The notes beneath the pieces were generated by a model. It worked only from the letters and a program-made list of their open reading frames with translations. It made no database searches and was not told the origin of the DNA. Both the position numbers and the translations under genes were made by a program. Shown piece by piece: positions 17,425-26,042 of a stretch of 32,390 nt of DNA; the stretch's first letter is position 1, and each line of letters starts with the position of its first letter. The DNA is taken from assembly GCA_902613915.1 (NCBI GenBank), contig CACMJB010000011.1:1-32390 (forward strand). The letters run 5' to 3'. This stretch comes from an uncultured Pelagibacteraceae bacterium (GTDB taxonomy: Bacteria; Pseudomonadota; Alphaproteobacteria; Pelagibacterales; Pelagibacteraceae).

Positions 17425-18441
17425 ATGACATTAAATGAAATTGCAAAAAAAATGTGTGCTAAAGGAAAAGGTATTCTTGCTGCTGATGAAAGCACAGGAA
17501 CAATAGCTAAAAGATTTAAAAGTATAAACGTAGAAAATATTGAAAAAAATAGACTAAACTTTAGACAAACTCTTTTTAATTCAAGCGCAATGAAAGATTA
17601 TATAGGGGGAGTAATTTTATTTGATGAAACAATAAGACAAAAAACTACCTTAGGTCCATCAATTCCAGAATTGATTTCAAAACATGGAGCTGTACCAGGA
17701 ATAAAAGTTGATAAAGGTGCTAAACCTCTTGCTGGATCTAGCGATGAAACTGTAACAGAAGGCTTAGATGGTTTACGTGAAAGATTAAAGGAGTATTATG
17801 ATTTGGGTGCGAGATTTACGAAATGGAGAGCGGTTTATAAAATTTCTGATAAGTTTCCATCTTTCCAATCTATTAAATCTAATGCCCACGCATTAGCAAG
17901 ATATGCTGCTTTAGTTCAAGAAGCTAAAATGGTTCCAATAGTTGAACCAGAAGTATTAATGGATGGTTCACACAATATAGATAAATGTTATCAAGTAACA
18001 ACCGATGTCCTAAATGAATGTTACAATGAACTTGAAATACATAAGATAGATTTAAAAGGCACAGTTCTTAAACCAAACATGGTCATACCTGGCTCAGAAT
18101 GCAAAGATAAATCTAGCGCTGAAGAGATTGCAAAAAAAACTTTGGATTGTCTAAAAAAAAATGTGCCAAGTGAAGTACCTGGTATAGCTTTTCTGTCAGG
18201 TGGACAGTCAGAAATAGAGTCTAGTAAAAACTTAAATGAAATAAATAGAATAAATGACAGCAATTTTTTAATTACTTTTTCTTATGGAAGAGGATTACAA
18301 GCAAGTGCGTTAAAAGAATTTGGAAAAAGTCAAAAAAATATTGAGAATATCCAAAAAGCTTTTAATCATAGAGCTAGAATGAATGGTCTATCATCTAAAG
18401 GTGAGTGGTCAGAAGAATTAGAGAAAGAATTTGCGGCTTAA
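17425..18441 (+). CDS. Class I fructose-bisphosphate aldolase
   Basis: Schiff-base aldolase cleaving or forming fructose-1,6-bisphosphate. Seen: GKGILAADESTGTIAKRF at 14-31, FTKWRAV with Lys133, VPIVEPEVLMDG, and the Schiff-base lysine in TVLKPNMVIPG (Lys216), then FLSGGQSE and FSYGRGLQASAL. The 338 residues fit the class I family also found in eukaryotes and many alphaproteobacteria. No zinc motif of class II is present. With pgk and tkt it points to gluconeogenic or lower glycolytic use. Confidence 0.95.
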   Translation: MTLNEIAKKMCAKGKGILAADESTGTIAKRFKSINVENIEKNRLNFRQTLFNSSAMKDYIGGVILFDETIRQKTTLGPSIPELISKHGAVPGIKVDKGAKPLAGSSDETVTEGLDGLRERLKEYYDLGARFTKWRAVYKISDKFPSFQSIKSNAHALARYAALVQEAKMVPIVEPEVLMDGSHNIDKCYQVTTDVLNECYNELEIHKIDLKGTVLKPNMVIPGSECKDKSSAEEIAKKTLDCLKKNVPSEVPGIAFLSGGQSEIESSKNLNEINRINDSNFLITFSYGRGLQASALKEFGKSQKNIENIQKAFNHRARMNGLSSKGEWSEELEKEFAA

Positions 18442-18446
18442 TAATT

Positions 18447-19049
18447 TTGAAGAGATTAGTATACTTAGTTTCGCCGAAAAAAATCGATCAGAGTTTCTAC
18501 GCTAGCTTAGATAAAGTATTATCGTTTAAAAATGTAAAGTTTTTTCAACTACGATTAAAAAATATAAATCAAAAAAAACTTTTAAATATCGCTAAGAAAA
18601 TTAAAAAAATTACAATTAAACATAAAGTGAAATTTATCATTAATGACTATTTTATTTTAATATCTAAAATTAAAGCTGATGGGTGTCATATGGGTCAACT
18701 CGATGGATCTTTTAAAATTGCTAGAAAAAAACTCAAAGGGAAGATCTTAGGAATTACATGTCATAATTCAAAAATTCTTGCTAAAAATGCTATTAAGAAC
18801 AAAGTAGATTATGTTGCCTTTGGATCATTTTTTAAGTCAAAGCTGAAACCAAGTGCTGAAAAAGCAAATTTAAATATTTTAAAATGGGCAAAAAAGAATA
18901 TTAAAAAACCAATTGTTGTTATTGGTGGAATTAATAATTTTAATTACAAAAAATTGATAAAAGTTGGTGCAAAATACATTGCATTATCAAGTTATATTTG
19001 GGATAACCCGAAATTAAAACCTGAACAAGCGATAAGAAAATTTAAATGA
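18447..19049 (+). CDS. thiE: Thiamine-phosphate synthase-like protein
   Basis: ThiE joins HMP-diphosphate to the thiazole phosphate. Weakly conserved but with the family landmarks in order: FFQLRLKN (about 30), INDYFILISKIKADGCHMGQ (about 69-88), LGITCHN (about 101), VDYVAFGSFFKSKLKP (about 119) and VVIGGINNFN (about 153). The open frame begins upstream inside the aldolase gene, but TTG 18447, 5 bp after the aldolase stop, gives the natural ThiE start LKRLVYLVSP. About 200 residues. Works with ThiD in thiamine synthesis. Sequence is more diverged than its neighbours, so a related TIM-barrel function (TenI-like) is possible. Confidence 0.72.
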   Translation: MKRLVYLVSPKKIDQSFYASLDKVLSFKNVKFFQLRLKNINQKKLLNIAKKIKKITIKHKVKFIINDYFILISKIKADGCHMGQLDGSFKIARKKLKGKILGITCHNSKILAKNAIKNKVDYVAFGSFFKSKLKPSAEKANLNILKWAKKNIKKPIVVIGGINNFNYKKLIKVGAKYIALSSYIWDNPKLKPEQAIRKFK

Positions 19050-19609
19050 AAATAACTGCTAACGAAATTAAACCTGGAATGATATTAGAACATAAGAACG
19101 ACTATTGGAATGTTCTGAAAACTCAACACGTAAAACCAGGTAAAGGAGGAGCTTTCAATCAGGTAGAATTAAAAAGCGTTATCAAAGGAACAAAATTAAA
19201 TGAAAGATTTAGATCAAGTGAAACAGTTGAAAAGGCTGAAGTTGAAGAAAAAAAATTTAACTTCTTATATATAGATGGTGAAAATTGTCACTTTATGGAT
19301 AATAAAAATTTTGAACAAGTCGAAATTGCTAAATCAATTACAGGAGAACACTACAAGCTTTTAAAAGAAAATTTAGAAGTTAGTATTTCATTTATGGAAG
19401 GAAAACCAATTTCAATTGAGCTTCCTAACAACATAGAGTGCACTATTGAAACTACTGATGCGGCAATTAAAAACCAAACTGCATCATCATCATATAAACC
19501 AGCGATACTTGATTGTGGAATTAAAATTAATGTTCCGCCTTTCATAGAAAGTGGCGAGAAAATTATTATTGATACTCGAACTTTAGAATATGTAAAAAGA
19601 GTAAATTAA
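19046..19609 (+). CDS. efp: Elongation factor P
   Basis: Relieves ribosome stalling at polyproline runs. Three OB-like domains; the modification loop reads VKPGKGGAF with Lys33 at the tip, the residue lysylated in relatives with EpmA/EpmB. Central EKKFNFLYIDGENCHFMD and C-terminal SSYKPAILDCGIKINVPPFI with IDTRTLEYVKR are standard. Length 187 is normal. Overlaps the thiE stop by 4 bp and the suhB start by 1 bp (TAATG). Confidence 0.97.
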   Translation: MKITANEIKPGMILEHKNDYWNVLKTQHVKPGKGGAFNQVELKSVIKGTKLNERFRSSETVEKAEVEEKKFNFLYIDGENCHFMDNKNFEQVEIAKSITGEHYKLLKENLEVSISFMEGKPISIELPNNIECTIETTDAAIKNQTASSSYKPAILDCGIKINVPPFIESGEKIIIDTRTLEYVKRVN

Positions 19610-20394
19610 TGAGGTTGAACTCTCCTCAAATTAATTTGATTACAAAAGCTTGCATGAAAGCTTCAAGGGTTCTAATTAGAGATTTTGGTGAAATTGAAAA
19701 TTTGCAGGTTTCTACTAAAGGACCTGGAGATTTTGTAACTTCTTCTGATAGAAAAATTGAAAAAATTTTAATTGACGAGTTGCAAAAAGCTCATCCGGAT
19801 TACGGAATTATCACAGAGGAAACAGGTGTGATAAATAAATCTAACATTAAGAATAGATGGATAATTGACCCTATTGATGGGACAATGAATTTTATGAATG
19901 GAATTCCTCAATTTGCAATATCTATTGGATATGAAGAAGATGGTGAAATAAAGTGTGGAGTTATATTTAATCCAATTTTGAATGAGATGTTTTGTGCAGA
20001 AAAAGGTAATGGAGCATTTTTAAATAACTCTAGAATTAGAGTATCAAAAAAAAATAAAATCAAAGATGCCTTGCTTGTTACAGGTGGTCCTAAGGGAGAA
20101 AGTAAGATTAAAAAAGAGATTTATTCAGAGTATATAAATGTTTCTAATAATGTTTCTAATATTAGAAAATTTGGAAGTGCTGCGTTAGATATAGCTTATG
20201 TGGCCTGCGGAAGATTTGATGGTTATTGGCAAAGAGAAATTAATTACTGGGATATTGCAGCAGGGATAGTAATACTAAAAGAGGCTGGAGGATTTGTGGA
20301 ATTTTTTGGTGATAATAAAAATTTACCATTAAAAAGAAATATTCTGGCTACAAATTCCTATATTCATGAGGAATTAAAAGGGCTCATTAAATAA
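19609..20394 (+). CDS. suhB: Inositol monophosphatase family protein
   Basis: Mg-dependent phosphatase of the IMPase fold. Seen: metal-site glutamate in IITEETG (about 66), WIIDPIDGTMNFMNGIPQFA (about 83-102), GVIFNPILNEMF, and the second metal site YWDIAAGIVILKEAGG near 214-229. Length 261 is typical. The efp-suhB order is common in alphaproteobacteria. Substrate could be inositol phosphates or another sugar phosphate, and SuhB also acts in rRNA transcription complexes in E. coli; which applies here is not shown. Confidence 0.9.
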   Translation: MRLNSPQINLITKACMKASRVLIRDFGEIENLQVSTKGPGDFVTSSDRKIEKILIDELQKAHPDYGIITEETGVINKSNIKNRWIIDPIDGTMNFMNGIPQFAISIGYEEDGEIKCGVIFNPILNEMFCAEKGNGAFLNNSRIRVSKKNKIKDALLVTGGPKGESKIKKEIYSEYINVSNNVSNIRKFGSAALDIAYVACGRFDGYWQREINYWDIAAGIVILKEAGGFVEFFGDNKNLPLKRNILATNSYIHEELKGLIK

Positions 20395-20438
20395 AAAAGT
20401 TATTGAGTCACAAGAATTAATAATATACAACACCGTTC

Positions 20439-20663
20439 ATGAAAAAAAAAATACATCCAGACTATCATAAAATAAAAGTCGTGATGACTGATGGGACCGA
20501 GTTTGAAACTCGATCAACTTGGGGTAAAGAAAATGATATTTTAAAATTAGATATCGATCCAAAATCTCATTATGCTTGGACTGGAGGTGCTCAAAAAATT
20601 TTAGATAAAGGTAGGGTTAGTAAATATAATAAGAAATTTAGCAACCTTAGATCAAAAAAATAA
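20439..20663 (+). CDS. rpmE: Ribosomal protein bL31, cysteine-free form
   Basis: Component of the large subunit that bridges to the small subunit. The sequence [20 protein letters not shown] and the C-terminal [10 protein letters not shown] are clear bL31. It contains no Cys, so it is the zinc-independent form usual in alphaproteobacteria. Length 74. A 44 bp gap follows suhB and contains TTGAGT and TATACA-like boxes at poor spacing (15 bp), so a promoter here is possible but weak. The next gene begins 2 bp after the stop. Confidence 0.96.
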   Translation: MKKKIHPDYHKIKVVMTDGTEFETRSTWGKENDILKLDIDPKSHYAWTGGAQKILDKGRVSKYNKKFSNLRSKK

Positions 20664-20665
20664 TT

Positions 20666-21250
20666 ATGACCGATTCTCCATTCATGCCAAAAGCGACTGC
20701 AGTTTGGTTAGTTGAAAATACAACTTTAACATTTAAACAAATTGCTGAATTTTGTAATTTACATGAATTAGAAATCAAAGGAATTGCTGATGGTGATGTT
20801 GCGAGAGGAATAAAAGCTTATAATCCAATTTTAGCAGGCCAACTATCAAGAGAAGAAATAGAGGATTGTTCTAAAAACCCAGAGAAGAGACTAAAATTAG
20901 TAAAAAAAATTGAGGAAATTGAAGTTAAAGAGAGAAAGAGACCTAAGTATACTCCGTTATCAAAAAGACAAGATAGACCGGATGCAATTCTATGGCTTTG
21001 CAAAAATGCTCCTGATTTAACAGACGGACAGATTTCTAAATTAGTAGGCAGTACTAAAGGAACAGTTGCTCTTATAAGAAAGAGAAGTTATTGGAATTTT
21101 TCAAATTTAAAACCTAGAGACCCTGTTATATTAGCATTATGTACTCAAGAAACTTTTCAAAAGGCTTTAGAAAAAGCCAAAAGAAGAGTTGAAAGAGAGA
21201 AAAAAGCTAAGATTAGAGAGGAAAAAAAGGCCCAAGCTGCTTCTCTGTAG
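20666..21250 (+). CDS. DUF1013 protein (TrcR-type putative cell-cycle regulator)
   Basis: A 194-residue protein with the alphaproteobacteria-specific DUF1013 pattern: FMPKATAVWLVENTTLTFKQ at about 6-25, FCNLHELEIKGIADGDVA, then a second helix-turn-helix-like block DRPDAILWLCKNAPDLTDGQ with ISKLVGSTKGTVALIRKRSYWN. The C-terminus is a charged Lys/Arg/Glu helix. As I recall, DUF1013 relatives have been described as a transcription-associated cell-cycle factor (TrcR) co-conserved with GcrA/CtrA; that role here is inferred. It lies between two ribosomal protein genes. Confidence 0.85.
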   Translation: MTDSPFMPKATAVWLVENTTLTFKQIAEFCNLHELEIKGIADGDVARGIKAYNPILAGQLSREEIEDCSKNPEKRLKLVKKIEEIEVKERKRPKYTPLSKRQDRPDAILWLCKNAPDLTDGQISKLVGSTKGTVALIRKRSYWNFSNLKPRDPVILALCTQETFQKALEKAKRRVEREKKAKIREEKKAQAASL

Positions 21251-21291
21251 ACAAATAGATTTTCAAATGTTAACAACCATCAAAATTAACT

Positions 21292-21296
21292 GGAGG
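21292..21296 (+). promoter_or_regulatory. Strong ribosome binding site fixing the AUU start of rpsU
   Basis: GGAGG lies 5 nt before ATT 21302. Such a perfect Shine-Dalgarno is rare in this window. An in-frame stop at 21287-21289 closes the frame just upstream, so translation must begin between 21290 and the body of the protein. Confidence 0.8.
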
Positions 21297-21301
21297 TTTT
21301 T

Positions 21302-21496
21302 ATTAAAATAGACGTTAAAGATAATAATGTAGAACAGGCTATAAGAGTATTAAAGAGAAAGCTTCAGAAAGAAGGTTTTTTCAAAGTAATGAAAATGAAA
21401 AGCACTTATGAAAAACCTTCGGAAAAGAAAAAAAGAGTTCAAACAGAAAATCTTAAAAGAATTAAAAAACTCCAAAAATTAAAAAATAGGTACTAA
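21302..21496 (+). CDS. rpsU: Ribosomal protein bS21 with AUU start codon
   Basis: A 64-residue basic protein reading (M)KIDVKDNNVEQAIRVLKRK followed by FFKVMKMKSTYEKPSEKKKR, unmistakably bS21, the small-subunit protein needed for efficient initiation. Aligned with relatives (start MQVLVRDNNV or similar), residue 1 falls on ATT 21302. No ATG, GTG or TTG exists between the upstream stop (21287) and codon 30 (ATG), far inside the conserved region. GGAGG sits 5 nt upstream. Gene finders restricted to ATG/GTG/TTG will miss it. Followed by a csp gene after 26 bp. AUU starts are known for infC, where they allow IF3-dependent control. Confidence 0.93.
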   Translation: MKIDVKDNNVEQAIRVLKRKLQKEGFFKVMKMKSTYEKPSEKKKRVQTENLKRIKKLQKLKNRY

Positions 21497-21522
21497 AATT
21501 ATTTACAATGAGAGGATTAACT

Positions 21523-21726
21523 ATGCCATCCGGTAAAGTAAAATGGTTTAACGCCAAAAAAGGTTATGGATTTATCACTGATGATAAAACACAAAAAGAT
21601 ATATTTCTTCATGTGTCAGCACTTGAAGAATCTAAACTTAGAGTTTTAAAAGAAGATCAAACTATAATTTACGACATAAAAGAAGAAAAAGATAAACTAC
21701 AAGCTATAAATATTAAAAAAAAATAA
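21523..21726 (+). CDS. Cold-shock domain protein
   Basis: Single CSD that binds single-stranded RNA or DNA. Seen: SGKVKWFNAKKGYGFITDD with RNP1 KGYGFI, and RNP2 DIFLHVS. 67 residues from ATG 21523. An earlier in-frame ATG (21508) would add MRGLT, but its own codons form GAGAGGA (21510-21516), a good ribosome site for 21523, so the later start is preferred. The stop lies 5 bp before the initiator tRNA, so csp and the tRNA are almost certainly on one transcript. Confidence 0.95.
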   Translation: MPSGKVKWFNAKKGYGFITDDKTQKDIFLHVSALEESKLRVLKEDQTIIYDIKEEKDKLQAINIKKK

Positions 21727-21731
21727 TTTAC

Positions 21732-21808
<77 letters not shown>

Positions 21809-21810
21809 AA

Positions 21811-23634
21811 ATGGCAAATACAATTAGAAATATTACAATCATTGCACACGTTGATCATGGAAAGACTACCTTAATTGATAATTTAATGAAACAAAGTGGA
21901 ACTTTTAGAGAGAATGAAAATGTAGAAGAACGTATTATGGACTCAGGAGAGTTAGAAAAAGAGAGAGGAATAACAATCCTAGCTAAACCTACTTCAATAA
22001 ACTGGAAAAACTCTAGAATAAATATTATCGATACTCCAGGTCACAGAGATTTTGCAGCTGAAGTTGAAAGAGTTTTACATATGGCTGATGGAGCTTTATT
22101 ACTAATTGACTCAGCTGAAGGTGTAATGCCACAAACAAAATTTGTATTATCAAAAGCTTTAAAACAAGGTTTAAAGCCTATTGTAGTGATAAATAAACTT
22201 GACAAACAAGATCAAAGAGCAAATGAAGTATTAGACGAAACTTTTGACTTATTTGTAAGTTTAGATGCAAATGAAGAACAATTAGACTTTCCAGTATTAT
22301 ATGCAAGTGGAAGATCAGGCTGGGCTTCTAAAGAAATAGATGGTCCAAGAAAAAATTTGCAACCCTTATTAAATTTAATAATTGACCATGTTAAACCATC
22401 GACTTTTGATAAAACAAAACCATTCGCTATGCTTTCTACACTCCTTTATGCCGACAGTTTTTTAGGAAGAAGCTTGGTAGGAAGAATTGCTCAAGGAACT
22501 GCAAAAGCAAATCAGCAAATTAAAGCAATAGATCTAAGTGGAAAAAAAGTTGATGAAGGAAGACTTACAAAAATATTTAGATATGAAGGAACAAAAAAAG
22601 TTCCTATCGAACAAGGCGAGGCTGGAGATATAGTAATTATTGCAGGATTAGAAAAAGCTAACGTTGCTGATACAATTTGTGATTTAGAAATAAACGATCC
22701 AATTAATGCAACCCCTATTGACCCCCCTACCATGTCAATAACAATTACCGTAAATAGTTCTCCTTTAGCAGGGACGGAAGGGAAAAAATTAACAAGTACT
22801 CAAATTAGGGATCGATTAATTTTGGAAGCTGAAAATAATGTTGGGATCAACTTTGAAGAAAATGAAAATAAAGATGCTTTCGTTATAAGCGGTAGAGGTG
22901 AGTTAATGTTAGAGATTCTTTTAACACAGATGCGAAGAGAGGGTTTCGAAATGACCGTAAGCCCGCCAAAAGTTTTAATTAAAAAAGATGATCAAGGTAA
23001 TAAAATGGAGCCAATCGAAGAAATAACAATGGATTTAGATGAAGAGTTTTCATCAAGAATTATAGACTCTATGAATAGAAGAAAAGGTAAATTAATTGAT
23101 CTTAAAGATACTGGAAAAAATAAAAAAAGATTAATTTTTCATGCACCAACTAGGGGATTAATGGGTTACACAAGTAGGTTTTTAACATTAACAAAAGGTA
23201 CTGGCGTAATAAATAGAATTTTTCACTCTTATGGAGAATACACCGGAGACATGGAGGGAAGAAGAAACGGCGCTTTAATTTCCATGGAAAATGGTAAAGC
23301 AGTTGCCTTTGCTATTTTCAATTTACAAGCTCGTGGTGAAATGTTTGTGACACATAATGATCCAGTATATGAAGGGATGATAGTAGGCCTTTCTTCAAAA
23401 AGTGGTGACTTGGAAATTAATGTTTTAAAAGGGAAAAAACTTACAAATATGAGAACTCAAGGAACTGATGAAAATGTAGTTTTAACACCAGTAAGAAAGA
23501 TGGCTATAGCCGAACAGCTAAGTATGCTTAATACAGATGAAGCTTTAGAGATAACACCAAAATCTTGCAGACTTAGAAAATTAATATTAGATCCTCATGA
23601 AAGAAAAAGGCAATTAAGAGCCAAGGCTTCTTAA
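21811..23634 (+). CDS. typA: Ribosome-associated GTPase BipA/TypA
   Basis: Translational GTPase acting on the 50S subunit in ribosome assembly and stress adaptation. G motifs: AHVDHGKTTL (G1, about 12-21), RGITI (G2), DTPGHRDF (G3), NKLDK (G4). Later EF-G-like domains and the BipA-specific C-terminal (HSYGEYTGDMEGRRNGALIS region, then SMLNTDEALEITPKSCRLRK near the end). 607 residues, normal. The ATG is 2 nt after the tRNA CCA end, so after tRNA processing the mRNA would be nearly leaderless. The stop overlaps the convergent transaldolase stop (TTAA). Confidence 0.97.
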   Translation: MANTIRNITIIAHVDHGKTTLIDNLMKQSGTFRENENVEERIMDSGELEKERGITILAKPTSINWKNSRINIIDTPGHRDFAAEVERVLHMADGALLLIDSAEGVMPQTKFVLSKALKQGLKPIVVINKLDKQDQRANEVLDETFDLFVSLDANEEQLDFPVLYASGRSGWASKEIDGPRKNLQPLLNLIIDHVKPSTFDKTKPFAMLSTLLYADSFLGRSLVGRIAQGTAKANQQIKAIDLSGKKVDEGRLTKIFRYEGTKKVPIEQGEAGDIVIIAGLEKANVADTICDLEINDPINATPIDPPTMSITITVNSSPLAGTEGKKLTSTQIRDRLILEAENNVGINFEENENKDAFVISGRGELMLEILLTQMRREGFEMTVSPPKVLIKKDDQGNKMEPIEEITMDLDEEFSSRIIDSMNRRKGKLIDLKDTGKNKKRLIFHAPTRGLMGYTSRFLTLTKGTGVINRIFHSYGEYTGDMEGRRNGALISMENGKAVAFAIFNLQARGEMFVTHNDPVYEGMIVGLSSKSGDLEINVLKGKKLTNMRTQGTDENVVLTPVRKMAIAEQLSMLNTDEALEITPKSCRLRKLILDPHERKRQLRAKAS

Positions 23635-24329
23635 AGACTGAATCTTGATTTTTTACTATCTGTTAGAAAACCTTTAACAGTATCTAGTGTCATAGATTTG
23701 AAACTCTTACCAAATCCTGCAATTTGATTTATTACTTTTGGTGGCATTGTAATTATATTACAGTTTAATTGTTTTGCTTGAATAAAGTTGTAAGCTTCTC
23801 TCGTACTAGCCCAAAGAATTTCGATATTTTTATTTTTCTTGATTAAAGAGATGCTTTTTTTAAATATCGGAAGAGGATCTTTGCCTTTATCAGCCATTCT
23901 GCCTGCAAATATTGAAATTATTGATTTTGTTTTTTTATTTAATTTTTTAAAAATCTTTTCAGTTTGTTCGAATGTATAAACTGCAGTTATGTTGAGTTTA
24001 ATTCCCTTATCACTTAATTCTTTAATGACCGGTCCTGTAAATATTCCTTTAGAATTTACAACTGGAATTTTTACGTAAACATTTTTACCCCAAGAATTAA
24101 TTTCATAAGCTTGTTTCAACATATCTTTAAAATTATCTGCAAATACTTCAAAAGAAATTGGTTTTTTTTTGCAAACCTTTAAAATTTTAAGAGAATATTT
24201 TTTGTAATTTTTTGCTCCAGCTAATCGCATTAAACTTGGGTTAGTTGTAAAACCATCAACTAAAGACTTATTATTAAAAAATTTAATTGTCTTATAGTCA
24301 GCAATGTCACAAAAGATTTTTGTTTTCAT
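23631..24329 (-). CDS. tal: Small transaldolase (TalC/FSA-like)
   Basis: Schiff-base enzyme of about 232 residues from the short transaldolase group. Seen: KIFCDIADYKTI at the N-terminus, DGFTTNPSLM (about 25-34), the lysine in VYVKIPVV (Lys87), LNITAVYTFEQ and SIFAGRMADKG. It transfers dihydroxyacetone units in the pentose phosphate pathway; fructose-6-phosphate aldolase activity is an alternative not separable by eye. Downstream of pntB with a 1 bp overlap. Complements the transketolase at 14227. Confidence 0.9.
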   Translation of the reverse strand: MKTKIFCDIADYKTIKFFNNKSLVDGFTTNPSLMRLAGAKNYKKYSLKILKVCKKKPISFEVFADNFKDMLKQAYEINSWGKNVYVKIPVVNSKGIFTGPVIKELSDKGIKLNITAVYTFEQTEKIFKKLNKKTKSIISIFAGRMADKGKDPLPIFKKSISLIKKNKNIEILWASTREAYNFIQAKQLNCNIITMPPKVINQIAGFGKSFKSMTLDTVKGFLTDSKKSRFSL

Positions 24330-25732
24330 TAATCTAAATTTTTAACTATGTCTTCTGTCATCTTTTTTGCATCTGCAAACAACATTAAAGTATTATCCTT
24401 ATAAAATAGTTCATTATCTATACCGGCATACCCTGGTGATAAACTTCTTTTAACAAACAAAACAGATTTACATTTTTCAACATCAAGCACTGGCATTCCA
24501 AATATTGGACTTTTTGGATCTGTTTTTGCTACAGGATTTGTTACATCATTTGCTCCAATTACAAATGCAACATCGGAATTAGCAAAATCGTTATTTATAT
24601 CTTCTAACTCAAAAACTTCATCATAAGGAACATTTGCTTCAGCTAATAAGACATTCATATGGCCAGGCATTCTTCCAGCTACAGGGTGTATAGCGTAAGT
24701 AACTTTAATATCATTTTTTTTTAATTTATCTACCATCTCTCGAAGAGCGTGCTGAGCTTGGGCTACGGCCATACCGTAACCTGGAACTATAATTACAGAC
24801 GAGGCATTTTTCATTAAAAAAGCTGCATCTTCTGCGTTACCACTTTTAACTGGCTTTTGATCTTTCTTTTCTTTTTTAGAATCAGTAGAATTGTCTGCTC
24901 CAAAACCACCTAGAATTACACTTACAAAAGATCTGTTCATGGCTTTACACATTATATATGAAAGTATTGCTCCTGAGGATCCAACAAGTGCACCTGTTAT
25001 AATCAAAGCAGTATTTTCCAATGTAAAACCTATTCCAGCTGCAGCCCATCCGGAATAGGAATTAAGCATTGAAATTACTACAGGCATATCTGCTCCCCCT
25101 ATTGGAATAATTAATAAAACTCCGACAAGAAATGAGATTATAATTACAGTCCAAAAAATATTTGTAGATTGAGTTTTACATAGATAAAAAATTAAAACAA
25201 ATATACCTATTCCAAGTATCAAATTTAAAATATGCTGACCACTAAATGTAATTGGAGCGCCAGACATTATTCCTCTTAACTTTAAAAAAGCTATTATAGA
25301 ACCTGAAAAAGTTATCGCACCTACCGCCGCTCCAATAGACATTTCAATAAGACTCGCTAATTTTATATTACCGACATTTCCTAGATTAAAAGCTGCGGGA
25401 TTTAAAAAAGCTGCGATCGCAACAAAAACTGCTGCTAAACCTACTAAACTGTGAAAACCAGCCACTAATTCTGGCATTGCAGTCATCGGAATTTTAAAAG
25501 CTATAAATGCACCGATTGCTCCACCGATAACTAAGAATATAACTACATAGACTAGAGATGTTGAAAAATTTCCAATTGATAGGAATGTCACTACGATTGC
25601 AATTATCATTCCAGCAATTCCGAAGTAGTTTCCTTGTCTAGATGTATCTGGTGATGATAATCCTCTAAGCGCAAGAATAAATAGTATTCCAGATACTAAA
25701 TAAAAAACTGCGGCTAGATTAGCTGAGATCAT
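24329..25732 (-). CDS. pntB: NAD(P) transhydrogenase subunit beta
   Basis: Membrane dII plus NADP(H)-binding dIII of the proton-translocating transhydrogenase, which makes NADPH from NADH at the expense of the proton gradient. About eight or nine TM segments over 1-265, then a Lys-rich linker and dIII with VIIVPGYGMAVAQAQHAL (about 313-330), AIHPVAGRMPGHMNVLLAEA and FVIGANDVTNP. Length 467 is normal. ATG 25732 overlaps the pntA2 stop by 4 bp. Confidence 0.97.
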   Translation of the reverse strand: MISANLAAVFYLVSGILFILALRGLSSPDTSRQGNYFGIAGMIIAIVVTFLSIGNFSTSLVYVVIFLVIGGAIGAFIAFKIPMTAMPELVAGFHSLVGLAAVFVAIAAFLNPAAFNLGNVGNIKLASLIEMSIGAAVGAITFSGSIIAFLKLRGIMSGAPITFSGQHILNLILGIGIFVLIFYLCKTQSTNIFWTVIIISFLVGVLLIIPIGGADMPVVISMLNSYSGWAAAGIGFTLENTALIITGALVGSSGAILSYIMCKAMNRSFVSVILGGFGADNSTDSKKEKKDQKPVKSGNAEDAAFLMKNASSVIIVPGYGMAVAQAQHALREMVDKLKKNDIKVTYAIHPVAGRMPGHMNVLLAEANVPYDEVFELEDINNDFANSDVAFVIGANDVTNPVAKTDPKSPIFGMPVLDVEKCKSVLFVKRSLSPGYAGIDNELFYKDNTLMLFADAKKMTEDIVKNLD

Positions 25733-26040
25733 TTCTTTTTATCTTTCTTTTTTTTGTACATTTGAAGCATTCTTTGTGTCACCAAGAAGCCCCCGAAAAT
25801 ATTTATTGCTGCTAAAATGATAGCTATAAATCCAAAGATACTCGATGTATTAAAAATACTTTCGGAAGTTCCTGCTAAAGCTGCAATAATAGCGCCAACT
25901 ATAATAACTGACGAGATGGCATTAGTGACTGACATTAGTGGAGTATGTAGTGAAGGTGTAACACTCCACACTACATAATAACCAATAAAAATAGATAAAA
26001 TAAAAATACTTAATCTAAATATAAAAGGATCTGTTTCCAT
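25729..26040 (-). CDS. pntA2: NAD(P) transhydrogenase alpha subunit part 2 (membrane)
   Basis: The small membrane part of the alpha subunit, separate from the NAD-binding part as in Rhodospirillum rubrum. Three TM helices: about 8-28, 33-55 and 62-85, with TPSLHTPLMSVTNAISSVII a clear signature, and a Lys-rich C-terminus. 103 residues. Two bp from pntA1 and overlapping pntB, so the three genes form one translational unit. Confidence 0.95.
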   Translation of the reverse strand: METDPFIFRLSIFILSIFIGYYVVWSVTPSLHTPLMSVTNAISSVIIVGAIIAALAGTSESIFNTSSIFGFIAIILAAINIFGGFLVTQRMLQMYKKKKDKKK

Positions 26041-26042
26041 AA

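Noticed and set aside
21508-21522. Earlier ATG of the cold-shock gene
   Set aside because: The five added codons make up the ribosome site of the next ATG, and MPSGKVKWFN is the usual family start.
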